Assembly (NCBI GenBank): GCA_049679965.1
Contig: JBAUGX010000255.1
Location: forward strand, 1 to 36,275
Length of the DNA: 36,275 bases
Direction: 5' to 3'
DNA from: 2-12-FULL-65-11 sp049679965
Lineage (GTDB): Bacteria; Acidobacteriota; Vicinamibacteria; Vicinamibacterales; CAVVIG01
Shown here one piece after another: positions 14,553 through 24,867 of this stretch. Numbering within the stretch: position 1 is the first letter of the stretch; the number at the start of each line of letters is the position of its first letter. A model generated the notes under the pieces. That model was not told where the DNA came from and did not search any database. It saw only the letters and a list, made by a program, of their open reading frames with translations. Made by a program: the position numbers and the translations under genes.

Positions 14553-15548
14553 GTGTTTTTCCGCGGACAGATCGTCGGCAAATACAAGATCCTCTCGACG
14601 ATCGGCAGCGGGGGCTTCGGCAGCGTCTACCTCGCGCAGGACACGTGGATCGACAAGAAGGTCGCCCTCAAGGTTCCGCACAAGCAGACGGTCGACTTCG
14701 GCGAGCTGCTGCGCGAGCCCAGGCTGCTCGCGACCCTGAATCACCCCAACATCGTCACCATCCTGACGGCGGAGAAGCAGGAGAACATCTTCTTCATCGT
14801 GATGGAGTTCGTGGCCGGCGAGACGATCGAGTCCATCATCGCGCGGCAGGGTGCTCTTGACGTGGGGCTTGCGCTCGACTACACGTGCCAGATCTGCAAC
14901 GCCGTCGATCACGCACACCGCCACGGTGTGATCCATCGCGATCTGCGCCCGTCAAACGTGCTGGTCGCGGCAAACGGCCTGGTCAAGGTGGCCGATTTCG
15001 GCACGTCGCGGTTTCTCGAGATCGCCGCCCACGGCAACACCATCATCGGCAGCCCACCGTACATGGCGCCCGAGCAGTTTCACGGGAAGGCCGTGTTGGC
15101 CTCAGACCTCTATTCCCTTGGCGTCACGATGTACCAGATGCTGACGGGCGTCCTGCCGTATGCCACGCCGGCGCCCGCCGACATCGAGCGGCTGATGCGC
15201 GGCGAACTGCTGTCCGCGCCGCGAACGAAGAACCCCAAGATTCCCAGAGCCATCAGCGACATCGTCGTCAAGGCGATGGCGCCCGAGGTCGGCGCGCGCT
15301 ATCAGCGCGCCGCCGATCTGCTCGACGACATCCTCGCGGCCCGTCAGGGCGGCACGAAGCCCGCGCCGCGCCCGACGCCGGCCATCGTCGAGACCCCGAC
15401 GCCCACCGTCGAGGACATGCAGGAGATCCACACGCGTCTCAAGGCGCGCGAAGTGCCGCAGCCCCGCTTCTGCTGGCAGTGCCGGAAGCCCCTCCACGCG
15501 CGATCAGATCGCTGCCCGTTCTGCGGCGAAGCCCAAGAGCGTCGATAG
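14553..15548 (+). CDS. Soluble Ser/Thr protein kinase with C-terminal double-CxxC zinc ribbon
   Basis: Cytoplasmic eukaryotic-like kinase, 331 aa. GTG 14553 is chosen because it opens MFFRGQIVGKYKIL right at the expected transcript start and earlier codons are repeat-derived. Kinase domain about residues 9-265: IGSGGFGSVYLAQD, Lys in KVALKVP, catalytic loop HRDLRPSNVLV (Arg where Lys is usual after HRDL), DFGTSR and GSPPYMAPEQF. A Pro-rich linker leads to FCWQCRKPLH and RCPFCGEAQ, a four-Cys zinc ribbon at about 306-327. No membrane segment, so unlike most PknB proteins it cannot sense outside signals directly. It is 29 nt upstream of the aminotransferase and near a pilT gene; a link to pili is possible but only by position. 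Confidence 0.92.
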   Translation: MFFRGQIVGKYKILSTIGSGGFGSVYLAQDTWIDKKVALKVPHKQTVDFGELLREPRLLATLNHPNIVTILTAEKQENIFFIVMEFVAGETIESIIARQGALDVGLALDYTCQICNAVDHAHRHGVIHRDLRPSNVLVAANGLVKVADFGTSRFLEIAAHGNTIIGSPPYMAPEQFHGKAVLASDLYSLGVTMYQMLTGVLPYATPAPADIERLMRGELLSAPRTKNPKIPRAISDIVVKAMAPEVGARYQRAADLLDDILAARQGGTKPAPRPTPAIVETPTPTVEDMQEIHTRLKAREVPQPRFCWQCRKPLHARSDRCPFCGEAQERR

Positions 15549-15577
15549 ATACGATAGAATCACCCGAGGAGCGCGGT

Positions 15578-16555
15578 ATGGCTTTTGCGGGGACCGGTAA
15601 GATCTGGATGAACGGCAGGCTCGTGGACTGGAAGGATGCGACGATTCACATCGCGTCCCATGTCATCCACTACGGGAGCGGTGTGTTCGAGGGCGCGCGG
15701 TGTTATGAAACGCCGAAAGGATCGGCGTGCTTCCGCCTGGATGCCCACATGCTGCGCCTGCAGCAGTCGGCCAAGATCTATCGGATGGAGTACCCGCTCG
15801 ATCTGGCCGGGTGGATGAAGGCCGTGCTCGAGACGATCCGCGCCAATCAGATGAAGGCCTGCTACATCCGCCCGCTCGTCTACCGCGGGTACGAATCGCT
15901 CGGCGTCAACCCGGTCAACAACCCCGTCGATGCGGCCATCATGGTGTGGGACTGGGGCGCCTACCTCGGCAAAGACGCGATCGAGGAGGGTGTCGACGTC
16001 AAGATCAGCAGTTGGACGCGCATGGCCCCGAACACGCTGCCGGCGATGGCGAAGAGCACGGCGAACTACGCCAATTCCGCGCTCGTCAAGATGGAGGCCC
16101 TCGCCGACGGATACTCCGAAGGCATCGTGCTCGACGTGGCCGGCCATGTCAGCGAGGGCAGCGGCCAGAACATCTTTGTCGTACGTGATGGCGCGCTCTA
16201 CACGCCGCCGCTCGGCTCCTCGATTCTCGGCGGTATCACCCGCGATACAGTGATGACGCTGGCCCGCGGCCTGGGATTCTCGGTGACCGAGACCGTCATG
16301 CCGCGCGAGTCGTTGTACATCGCCGACGAGGTGTTTTTCGTCGGCACGGCGGCCGAAGTCACGCCCATCCGGTCGATCGACAAGATCAAGGTCGGGAGCG
16401 GCCGGCGCGGCCCGCTGACCGAGGCGATTCAACGCGCCTTTTTCGACGTCGTCCACGGCGAGACGCCGGATACGCACGGCTGGCTGACCTACGTCTATCC
16501 CGAGGAGGCCGCCCTCCGAGCACCCCTCAAAGCCGCAGCCGTAAAGAGCCGATAA
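15578..16555 (+). CDS. ilvE: Branched-chain-amino-acid aminotransferase (class IV PLP)
   Basis: PLP enzyme for the last step of Leu/Ile/Val synthesis and first step of their breakdown. ATG 15578 follows GAGGAG (15566-15571) at a 6-nt gap. Family features: IHYGSGVFEGARCY, the PLP lysine in MAKSTANYANSALVK (about residue 159), GIVLDVAGHVSEGSGQN, LGGITRDTVMTLARGLG, FFVGTAAEVTPIRSID and AFFDVVHGE. 325 aa is the usual bacterial length. TAGAAT at 15555-15560 may be its own -10 box, although it lies so close to the ribosome-binding site that co-transcription with the kinase is equally likely. Confidence 0.95.
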   Translation: MAFAGTGKIWMNGRLVDWKDATIHIASHVIHYGSGVFEGARCYETPKGSACFRLDAHMLRLQQSAKIYRMEYPLDLAGWMKAVLETIRANQMKACYIRPLVYRGYESLGVNPVNNPVDAAIMVWDWGAYLGKDAIEEGVDVKISSWTRMAPNTLPAMAKSTANYANSALVKMEALADGYSEGIVLDVAGHVSEGSGQNIFVVRDGALYTPPLGSSILGGITRDTVMTLARGLGFSVTETVMPRESLYIADEVFFVGTAAEVTPIRSIDKIKVGSGRRGPLTEAIQRAFFDVVHGETPDTHGWLTYVYPEEAALRAPLKAAAVKSR

Positions 16556-16563
16556 GACCTCGG

Positions 16564-16589
16564 GGTGGCCGGGGGAGCCCCCCGCCACC
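16564..16589. repeat. G/C palindrome covering the pilT ribosome-binding region
   Basis: Arms GGTGGC (16564-16569) and GCCACC (16584-16589) with an inner GGGGG/CCCCC pair. It fills the gap between the ilvE stop and the pilT ATG at 16594, so the only purine-rich Shine-Dalgarno-like stretch (GGGGGAG) would be paired in RNA. Confidence 0.7.
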
Positions 16590-16593
16590 AGTT

Positions 16594-17742
16594 ATGCATG
16601 TCAACGATCTGCTCAAAATTGCAGTCGAGGCCGGCGCGTCGGACCTCCATTTAAAGGTCGGCTGCTATCCGATGATGCGGCTGCGGGGCGTGCTCGTCCC
16701 GGCCAGCGAAGACAAGAAGCTCGACCATGCCGACGTCGGCGAGATCAGCCTCGCCGTCCTGCCCGAATCGCTGCGCCAGAAGTTCAAGGAGGTCCAGGAG
16801 GTCGACCTGGCCTACAGCGTGCCGGGGCTCGGCCGCTTCCGATGCAACGTCTTCCAGCAGCGCGGCACGATCGGGCTGGTGCTGCGCGTCATTCCCGTCA
16901 ACATCCGCACCATCGACGAGCTGGGCCTCCCGCAAGTGCTCAAGCAGATTTCGATGGAAGAGCGCGGTCTGGTCCTCGTGACCGGCACAACGGGCAGCGG
17001 CAAGAGCACCTCGCTCGCGGCCATGATCGATCACATCAACCAGAACCGGGCGGCGCACGTGATGACGGTCGAGGATCCGATCGAGTTCCTGCACCGCGAC
17101 GTCAAGGCGATGGTCAACCAGCGCGAGGTCTCGGTCGATACGAGGTCGTTCGCGCACGCCCTCCGCAGCGCGCTGCGACAGGACCCGGACGTCATTCTGG
17201 TCGGCGAGATGCGCGACTTCGAAACGATCGAGACGGGCCTGCTCGCGGCCGAGACCGGGCATCTGGTCTTCTCCACGCTGCACACCCTGGACGCGACGGA
17301 AACCGTCAACCGAATCATCTCGGTCTTTCCGCCGCACCAGCAGAAGCAGATCCGCCTCCAGCTCGGCGCCGTGCTCAAGGCCGTCGTCTCGCAGCGCCTC
17401 ATTCCGCGGTCCGACGGGCTGGGCCGCGCGCCGGCCGTCGAGATCATGATCAGCACGCCGTTCATCCGCGACTGCATCGCCGACAAGGAAAAGACGCACC
17501 TCATCCGGGGCGCCATTGCGGCCGGCACCTCGCAGTACGGGATGCAGTCCTTCGATCAGTCGATCTTCGGGCTCTTCCAGCAGGAGCTGATCTCGTTTGA
17601 AGAGGCCCTGCGCTGGGCGAGCAACGTCGACGAATTCAAGCTGCGGGTGCAAGGCATCTCGACGACCGCCGACATGAGCCGCGACGAGATGGCCAGCAGC
17701 GTCGTCGGCAATCAAGACATCACGCGGTTTGGATCCTCATAG
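16594..17742 (+). CDS. pilT: PilT/PilU-type twitching motility ATPase
   Basis: Hexameric ATPase powering type IV pilus retraction. N-terminal PAS-like domain (LLKIAVEAGASDLHLKVG), Walker A GTTGSGKSTS (about residue 130), Asp box TVEDPIEFLH, Walker B DVILVGEMRD, His box GHLVFSTLHT and the C-terminal THLIRGAIAAGTSQYGMQS segment. 382 aa is between typical PilT (about 345-360) and PilU (about 370-380); the C-terminal extension without an AIRNLIRE motif leaves PilU-like function possible. The start sits 4 nt after a strong palindrome. No pilin or other pilus assembly genes are in the window. Confidence 0.92.
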   Translation: MHVNDLLKIAVEAGASDLHLKVGCYPMMRLRGVLVPASEDKKLDHADVGEISLAVLPESLRQKFKEVQEVDLAYSVPGLGRFRCNVFQQRGTIGLVLRVIPVNIRTIDELGLPQVLKQISMEERGLVLVTGTTGSGKSTSLAAMIDHINQNRAAHVMTVEDPIEFLHRDVKAMVNQREVSVDTRSFAHALRSALRQDPDVILVGEMRDFETIETGLLAAETGHLVFSTLHTLDATETVNRIISVFPPHQQKQIRLQLGAVLKAVVSQRLIPRSDGLGRAPAVEIMISTPFIRDCIADKEKTHLIRGAIAAGTSQYGMQSFDQSIFGLFQQELISFEEALRWASNVDEFKLRVQGISTTADMSRDEMASSVVGNQDITRFGSS

Positions 17743-17766
17743 GCCTTAGGCTTTGGGCTTTGGCTA
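17743..17766 (-). repeat. TTTGGGC heptamer array (left border of second four-helix-bundle block)
   Basis: GGCTTTGGGCTTTGGCT lies at 17749-17765, starting right after the pilT stop. It is the inverted counterpart of the GCCCAAA array at 18131-18173 (16 of 17 bases match a segment of that array's reverse complement). Confidence 0.75.
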
Positions 17767-18073
17767 TGGCTCGTTCCACAGCGCCGCGATCAGCTTCTGT
17801 AACCCCTTCATCAGTTCGGTGTAGCGCTCTGCGAGTGGTGCCTGCGCCGATTCCTGCAGCAGGCCCAGGCGATACGCCACGTCCAGTAGCGCGAGTCGTG
17901 CGGCGTGCAGATCCTTCAACAATGTTCGCCGCCGCTGATACGGCTGCCCGCCTGAGCTGAGCCTGTAGCCCGCCGCGTTCCTCCGCAGGGAACGCGGCTG
18001 TTACGCGGTAAACTTCGAGAACCAGCGCATCGGCGCGCTGGAACACACGGAGCTTCCGAGGATCCCAAGCCAT
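17764..18073 (-). pseudogene. Broken four-helix-bundle (S23/IVP family) gene
   Basis: Reading starts MAWDPRKLRVFQRADALVL, continues with RRAAVSAAANIVEGSARRTTR in one frame, and then the family-like ending moves to another frame: RLALLDVAYRLGLLQ, AERYTELMKGLQKLIAALW and stop at 17764-17766. The conserved middle (the YLxFLxIAxGSxxE segment) is missing, so an internal deletion with frameshift has occurred near 17895. The coding part also holds a 10-bp-stem hairpin (GCCGCGTTCC / GGAACGCGGC) around 17973-18000. The block lies exactly between pilT and recX, and heptamer arrays in inverted orientation border it. A sequencing error cannot be excluded for the frameshift but would not explain the missing segment. 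Confidence 0.75.
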
Positions 18074-18130
18074 TGACCATCGGTGGACGTAGCAAGAGCC
18101 GCTCCTGGCCCGAACGGGAATCTGCGGGTC

Positions 18131-18173
18131 AAAGCTCGGAGCCCAAAGCCCAAAGCCCAAAGCCCAGAGCCAG
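18131..18173 (+). repeat. GCCCAAA heptamer array (right border of second four-helix-bundle block)
   Basis: Four to five 7-bp units (AGCCCAA), ending 8 nt before the recX ATG. Inverted relative to 17743-17766. If translation of recX began further upstream, the array would be read as SSEPKAQSPKPRA. Confidence 0.85.
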
Positions 18174-18180
18174 CGCCTAT

Positions 18181-18621
18181 ATGGATGGACTGCGCATGCT
18201 CGCCCGGCGCGAGCTCTCGGAAGCCCAGGTCCTCCAGCGACTGACGCGCAAGGGACACGAGACAGAGGCCATCGAGGCTGCCGTGGCGAAGCTTCGCGAG
18301 ACGCGCGCGATCGACGATGCGCGCGTGGCCGAAGCGATCGCGCACACGGAACTGTCGGTCAAGCGGCGTGGCCGGCTGCGGATTCGACGGCAGATCGAAC
18401 AGGCTGGCATCGCGCCCGCGACGGCTCGCCGGGCGATCGATGCCGCGTTCGAGTCGATTGACGATGAGGAGCTGCTCCAGGCGTCGCTCGCCAAACGCCT
18501 GCGCGGCCGCGCGCGGCTGGCCGATCGGGCAGAATTCGAGCGGCTCTACCGCTACCTCATCGGCCAGGGTTTCGAGTCCGATCGGGTCGTGGGCGCGCTC
18601 AAAGCCCGCAGCCGCGACTGA
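18181..18621 (+). CDS. recX: RecX regulatory protein
   Basis: Binds RecA filaments and limits recombination/SOS activity. Three-helix repeats of the family: MLARRELSEAQVLQRL, GHETEAIEAAVAKLRETRAIDDARVAEAIA, GRLRIRRQIEQAGIAPATARRAIDAAF and YRYLIGQGFESDRVVGALK. ATG 18181 is chosen because it matches where the conserved region begins and everything upstream is a repeat array; an alternative ATG at 18196 or an upstream start at 18073 in the same frame cannot be excluded. 146 aa. No Shine-Dalgarno sequence; TATATG at 18178-18183 could be a -10 box. recA is not in the window. Confidence 0.85.
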   Translation: MDGLRMLARRELSEAQVLQRLTRKGHETEAIEAAVAKLRETRAIDDARVAEAIAHTELSVKRRGRLRIRRQIEQAGIAPATARRAIDAAFESIDDEELLQASLAKRLRGRARLADRAEFERLYRYLIGQGFESDRVVGALKARSRD

Positions 18622-18640
18622 GCGTCGCCGCCCCCTCGAG

Positions 18641-20020
18641 CTACCGAGCGGCCGCGCTGATCTTCCAGATGCGGTTGCCGCCGTCATCCGACACGAGCAG
18701 CCCGCCATCGCGAGCCACGGTGATGCCGACCGGCCGTCCCCATCGCGCGATGTCGGCGCCGCTCGATCCATCGCTCGTCACAAAGCCGGTGACGAAGTCT
18801 TCGAGCGGGCCGGGCCGGCCGCCCGTCATCGGGAAGAATGCCACCTTGTAGCCGGCGGCCACGGATCGGTTCCACGAACCGTGCAGCGCCACGAACCCAC
18901 CGTTGCGATACCGCTGCGGGAACTGCGTCCCGGTGTAGAAGGCCAGGCCGAGCGGCGCCGAATGCGACGGGATCAGCACGTCGGGGACGATGGCCCGCTT
19001 CACGAGATCGGGGAACGCTCCGACGTACCGCGGATCGTAGTTCTGACCAATGTAGGAATACGGCCAGCCGTAGAATCCGCCATCTTTGAGCGATGTCGCA
19101 TAGTCGGGGACGAGGTCGTCACCGAGATTGTCGCGCTCGTTGACCGCCACCCATGGGATATCGGTGCCCGGCTGCAGCGTCAGGCCCACGGGATTGCGGA
19201 GGCCGGAGGCAAAGATGCGATAGCCCGATCCGTCCGGATTGAACTCGAGGACAGCGGCGCGCCGGCAGTCCTCGCCGGCGTTGTTATTCGAGCTCGAACC
19301 GACGGCCAGATACATCTTGGTGCCCGCGCGATTGAACACGATGTTGCGTGTGGAGTGTCCGCCGACGGGCAGGTCGAGCAGCTTCTCAGGCGCGCCCTGC
19401 GCCTGCAGATCGCCGTTGGTGTACTTGTAGCGCACAAGCGACCCGGTGTTCCCCACGTAGAGATAGCCGTTCTGGAACGCCATGCCAAACGGCGCATCCA
19501 CCGTGCCCGGGCCGGGCGCGTTGAAGACCGGCGGCGCGACGCACGCCGGCGCGCTGGCGCCGAGAATCGGGCCGTTGATCTCGGGATTCACCACGCCTCG
19601 CGCGGGAGGTGCAGGCGGCGGCCCGCCGCGGCGCGCCCCTCCTCCGCCGCCGCGCGCGGGGACCTCGGCTGTCGCAAAGACGCCGCGCGACTCGAACACA
19701 CCGTCGTTGTTCGCATCACGCAACACGGTGATGGTGTTGGTGGTCGGCGAGCTGACGAACAGATCGCCGTTTGGCGCGTAGACCATCAGGCGCGGCGCCT
19801 GAATCTCGGCGTAGACGCTCACGGTGAATCCGGCGGGCACCACGGGCATCGTGCCTTCCGGCTTCGGGATGAGCGTGCCTCTGCCAGGCGTCGCCGGGCC
19901 GACCGGCGGCAGGCTGTCCGCGCGAGGCTGCGGTTGGATGGCGTTCCGCTGCGCGAACACCATGGTGCCGCAGAACACAGTGGTCACGGCGAGAAGGGCA
20001 GGCATTCTCCAAGTCTTCAT
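18641..20020 (-). CDS. Secreted PQQ-dependent sugar (sorbosone-type) dehydrogenase
   Basis: Exported soluble glucose/sorbosone dehydrogenase-like beta-propeller, 459 aa. Signal peptide MKTWRMPALLAVTTVFCGTMVFA. The propeller has MVYAPNGDLFVSSPTTNTI, GMAFQNGYLYVGNTGSLVR, FASGLRNPVGLTLQPGTD, WVAVNERDNLGDDLVPDY, GGFYGWPYSYIGQNYDPR and the ending VGITVARDGGLLVSDDGGNRIWKI, all typical of the sorbosone-dehydrogenase branch. A Gly/Ala/Pro-rich insert (about 19595-19660) interrupts an early blade. ATG 20020 follows AGGAG at a 6-7 nt gap, one of the clearest ribosome-binding sites in the window. The sugar oxidised and use of PQQ are inferred from the family. Convergent with recX, 19 nt apart. Confidence 0.9.
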   Translation of the reverse strand: MKTWRMPALLAVTTVFCGTMVFAQRNAIQPQPRADSLPPVGPATPGRGTLIPKPEGTMPVVPAGFTVSVYAEIQAPRLMVYAPNGDLFVSSPTTNTITVLRDANNDGVFESRGVFATAEVPARGGGGGARRGGPPPAPPARGVVNPEINGPILGASAPACVAPPVFNAPGPGTVDAPFGMAFQNGYLYVGNTGSLVRYKYTNGDLQAQGAPEKLLDLPVGGHSTRNIVFNRAGTKMYLAVGSSSNNNAGEDCRRAAVLEFNPDGSGYRIFASGLRNPVGLTLQPGTDIPWVAVNERDNLGDDLVPDYATSLKDGGFYGWPYSYIGQNYDPRYVGAFPDLVKRAIVPDVLIPSHSAPLGLAFYTGTQFPQRYRNGGFVALHGSWNRSVAAGYKVAFFPMTGGRPGPLEDFVTGFVTSDGSSGADIARWGRPVGITVARDGGLLVSDDGGNRIWKISAAAR

Positions 20021-20067
20021 ACGCTCACTCCTGTCGAAAATTAAGGGTCGACAATGATAACCCGCCT

Positions 20068-20096
20068 TTGTGTCCTTCGTGCCCTTCGTGGTTGAA
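20068..20096 (-). repeat. CACGAAGG tandem repeat upstream of alaS
   Basis: On the minus strand it reads CAACCACGAAGGGCACGAAG followed by GACAC, a 9-10 bp tandem motif related to the CACGAAGA repeat before xdhC. It fills most of the gap between the divergent dehydrogenase and alaS genes. Confidence 0.65.
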
Positions 20097-20104
20097 TTGG
20101 CGCA

Positions 20105-22752
<2,648 letters not shown>

Positions 22753-22756
<4 letters not shown>

Positions 22757-23544
22757 TCGATGATGTCGTCGAAGGTGCGAATCACCGGGTGCGCGATGGC
22801 GGGCACCTCGGCGTCCGATCGCACGCACAGCGCTGTCCGCATGTCAGCGGCACGGGCCGCGTCCAACTCCGCTGGAACGTCCGACACGAACAGCATCTCA
22901 GAAGGCGGGACGCCAACTCCTTCGGCGATGCGACGGTAGCTATCCGCAGAGGTCTTAGGACCGATCTCCGTGTCGAAATACCCGCGCAGGTACTTCGTCA
23001 AGTCGCCGGCACCGGTCGAGCCAAAGATCAGTTGCTGGGCGAGGACGCTCCCCGACGAATAGATGTAGGTGCCCAGGCCGCGCGACTGCCAGCGCGCGAG
23101 TGCAGGGGGCACGTCGGGATAGACCTGGCCGTGCAGTTCACCGCTTCGATATCCGTCCTGCCAGACGAGCCCCTGCAGGGCCTTCAGGCCGCGCGACTTT
23201 CGGTCGCGATCCATCAGCCAGTACACATAGTCAACGACGGAAGCAGGTGTCAGGTCCCGTGCCAGGTCCGGCTGAAGCCGGACCCCACGTACGCCATCGC
23301 GACGCATGTTCTGCGCCTCGAATACACCTGCGCGCAGGAACTCGGTGTCAATCGCCTGTTCGGCCATGAGCAAGGCCACGGTTTCCCGGCACGCAGCCGA
23401 GTTCCACTCGCGCTGCAGGAAGCTGGCGACGTGCGCGCGCGCAAACGGAAACAGCACCTGATACACGAAGTCGATGGGTGTCGTCGTCCCTTCGATGTCC
23501 AGGACGATGGCGCGCGTGTGGGCCGCCGAGAGGCTGACGGTCAC
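22753..23544 (-). CDS. mtnC: Acireductone synthase (enolase-phosphatase E1)
   Basis: HAD-family enzyme of the methionine salvage pathway: enolises and dephosphorylates 2,3-diketo-5-methylthiopentyl-1-phosphate. HAD nucleophile motif AIVLDIEGTTTPIDFVY, then LKALQGLVWQDGYRSGEL, VYPDVPPALARW, YIYSSGSVLAQQLIFG, YFDTEIGPKTSADSYRRIA and LFVSDVPAELDAARAADM. GTG 23544 overlaps the mtnD stop as GTGA. 263 aa, about 25-30 longer than common family members: between NMRRDG and PASVVDYVYWLM there is RGVRLQPDLARDLT, encoded by a copy of the palindrome seen at 4673-4694. The insert replaces no HAD motif and lies in the cap region, so function is plausible. Confidence 0.93.
23264..23284. repeat. Palindrome copy 2, in frame inside mtnC
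   Basis: Identical over 21 bases to 4673-4693 (arms GGTCCGGCT/AGCCGGACC). On the mtnC coding strand it is translated as VRLQPD with flanking extra residues. The frame is kept. Confidence 0.9.
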
Positions 23545-24110
23545 GCGGGCCGGGTTGCCCCCCGCGGGACGTACGCCTCCCCGAAGCACACGGGCTGGAA
23601 GTTGGCGTCGATGCCGCTGTCGGTGTAGTGCGGCGTCCAACCGGAGGCATCCTGGAACAGACGAATGGCGCGAATGCGGCGATCCGCGCACAGGTCGAAC
23701 CAGTGGAGCGTGCCGCGCGGGACGCTGATGAGATCGCCGGCCTCGACCTCAATCGCGAACACCGGCCCACCCGGCGGGCTGACATGAAACAGCCCTCGGC
23801 CCTCGACGATGAAGCGGACTTCGTCTTCGTCGTGCCAGTGCTCGCGGCTGAACTTGGCGAGCATCGCGTCCAGGTTCGGCGTCGAGGCCGTCACGTCGAT
23901 GACGTCGGCCGTCACGTACCCGCCGCGCCGCTTGAGCTCCTCAATCTTGTCGGCGTACGCGCTCAGGACGACGTCGGCCGGAGCGCCGGCCGGCACGTCC
24001 CGCTTCGAGCGCCATTGCTCGTACGTGATGCCGAAGGGCGCGAGGAACTTCTCGATGTCTGGAAGGTCGATGAGTGTCCGCTTCTGCTCTGGAATCTTGA
24101 CGCATGCCAT
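23541..24110 (-). CDS. mtnD: Acireductone dioxygenase
   Basis: Cupin dioxygenase converting acireductone to the ketoacid precursor of methionine plus formate (Fe form) or to an off-pathway product (Ni form). Metal ligands are in HWHDEDEVRFIVEGRG (two His and Glu) and the later His in VPRGTLHWFDL. Ending SGIDANFQPVCFGEAYVP. 189 aa, normal length. Middle gene of mtnB-mtnD-mtnC: 34 nt after mtnB and overlapping mtnC by 4 nt, so the order of genes follows the two steps that surround acireductone. Confidence 0.96.
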   Translation of the reverse strand: MACVKIPEQKRTLIDLPDIEKFLAPFGITYEQWRSKRDVPAGAPADVVLSAYADKIEELKRRGGYVTADVIDVTASTPNLDAMLAKFSREHWHDEDEVRFIVEGRGLFHVSPPGGPVFAIEVEAGDLISVPRGTLHWFDLCADRRIRAIRLFQDASGWTPHYTDSGIDANFQPVCFGEAYVPRGATRPA

Positions 24111-24144
24111 AAGTGCCTCTTACGCCGAACTCACAAGGTCCGGC

Positions 24145-24774
24145 CTACTTCTGCATTCTCCCGATGGTTTCGAGGAGGAACTCGAAAATTTCCACGTGGC
24201 GCCTCGCCTGCGCCAGGTCGGCGCCCCAAGTGTACAACCCGTGCCCGCGCAACAGAAAGCCGTGCGCGGCCGGAAATTCGTTCAAGGTGGCCTCCAGGCG
24301 GCGGGCCAGGCGCGGCATGTCCTGGTCGTTCTCGAGAATCGGCAGCCATTCGGAATGCTGGTGCGTCGCCACACCTTCGAGCCCCTTCAGCATTTCCAGG
24401 CCGCTCAATGCCAGGCCGCGACGCGACGCATGCAGTTCCGAGAGCATCGTGCTCCAGACCGAATGGGTATGCAGAATCGCCGAGGCGCCTCGCATGCGGG
24501 CGATGGTCACGTGCAGGTGCGCCTCGGCCGACGGCCGGCGGGCGGACTTGCGTTTCGTGTGCGCCACCGTCCCGCCATCGGGACCAATCGTCAGCAGATC
24601 GCCAGGCCCGATGGCGCCCTTGGACACGCCGCTCGCCGTGATCGCCAGCCGCAGGGGGTCACGCGACAGTACGGCACTGAAGTTGCCACTCGTTCCGAGC
24701 ACCCATCCGCGGGTGTAAAAGTCCCGGCCAATTTCGCGAAGCGCCGGGAGGAGTGTCGAAATCGTAATTCGCAT
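24145..24774 (-). CDS. mtnB: Methylthioribulose-1-phosphate dehydratase
   Basis: Class II aldolase-fold, zinc enzyme dehydrating 5-methylthioribulose-1-phosphate in methionine salvage. N-terminal GRDFYTRGWVLGTSGNFSA is the family opening; metal-binding His in EAHLHVTIAR and ILHTHSVWSTMLSE; C-terminal HGFLLRGHGLYTWGADLAQA. 209 aa, typical. First gene of the mtn operon, divergent from the lytic transglycosylase gene with 93 nt between starts. mtnA, mtnP/mtnN and the transaminase are not in the window. I see no SAM-riboswitch-like structure in the short upstream region. Confidence 0.94.
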   Translation of the reverse strand: MRITISTLLPALREIGRDFYTRGWVLGTSGNFSAVLSRDPLRLAITASGVSKGAIGPGDLLTIGPDGGTVAHTKRKSARRPSAEAHLHVTIARMRGASAILHTHSVWSTMLSELHASRRGLALSGLEMLKGLEGVATHQHSEWLPILENDQDMPRLARRLEATLNEFPAAHGFLLRGHGLYTWGADLAQARRHVEIFEFLLETIGRMQK

Positions 24775-24867
24775 ACAAGATTTCGTCTATGAGATGTTAT
24801 GCGATCTGTTGACGGGCGGGGCGGTTTCAAACTGATACAAATCAGGTGGTGTAGACTTTTGAATCCG

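Noticed and set aside
24775..24867. SAM riboswitch upstream of the methionine-salvage operon
   Set aside because: The 93-nt divergent gap shows no paired elements or conserved core of known SAM-binding RNAs.
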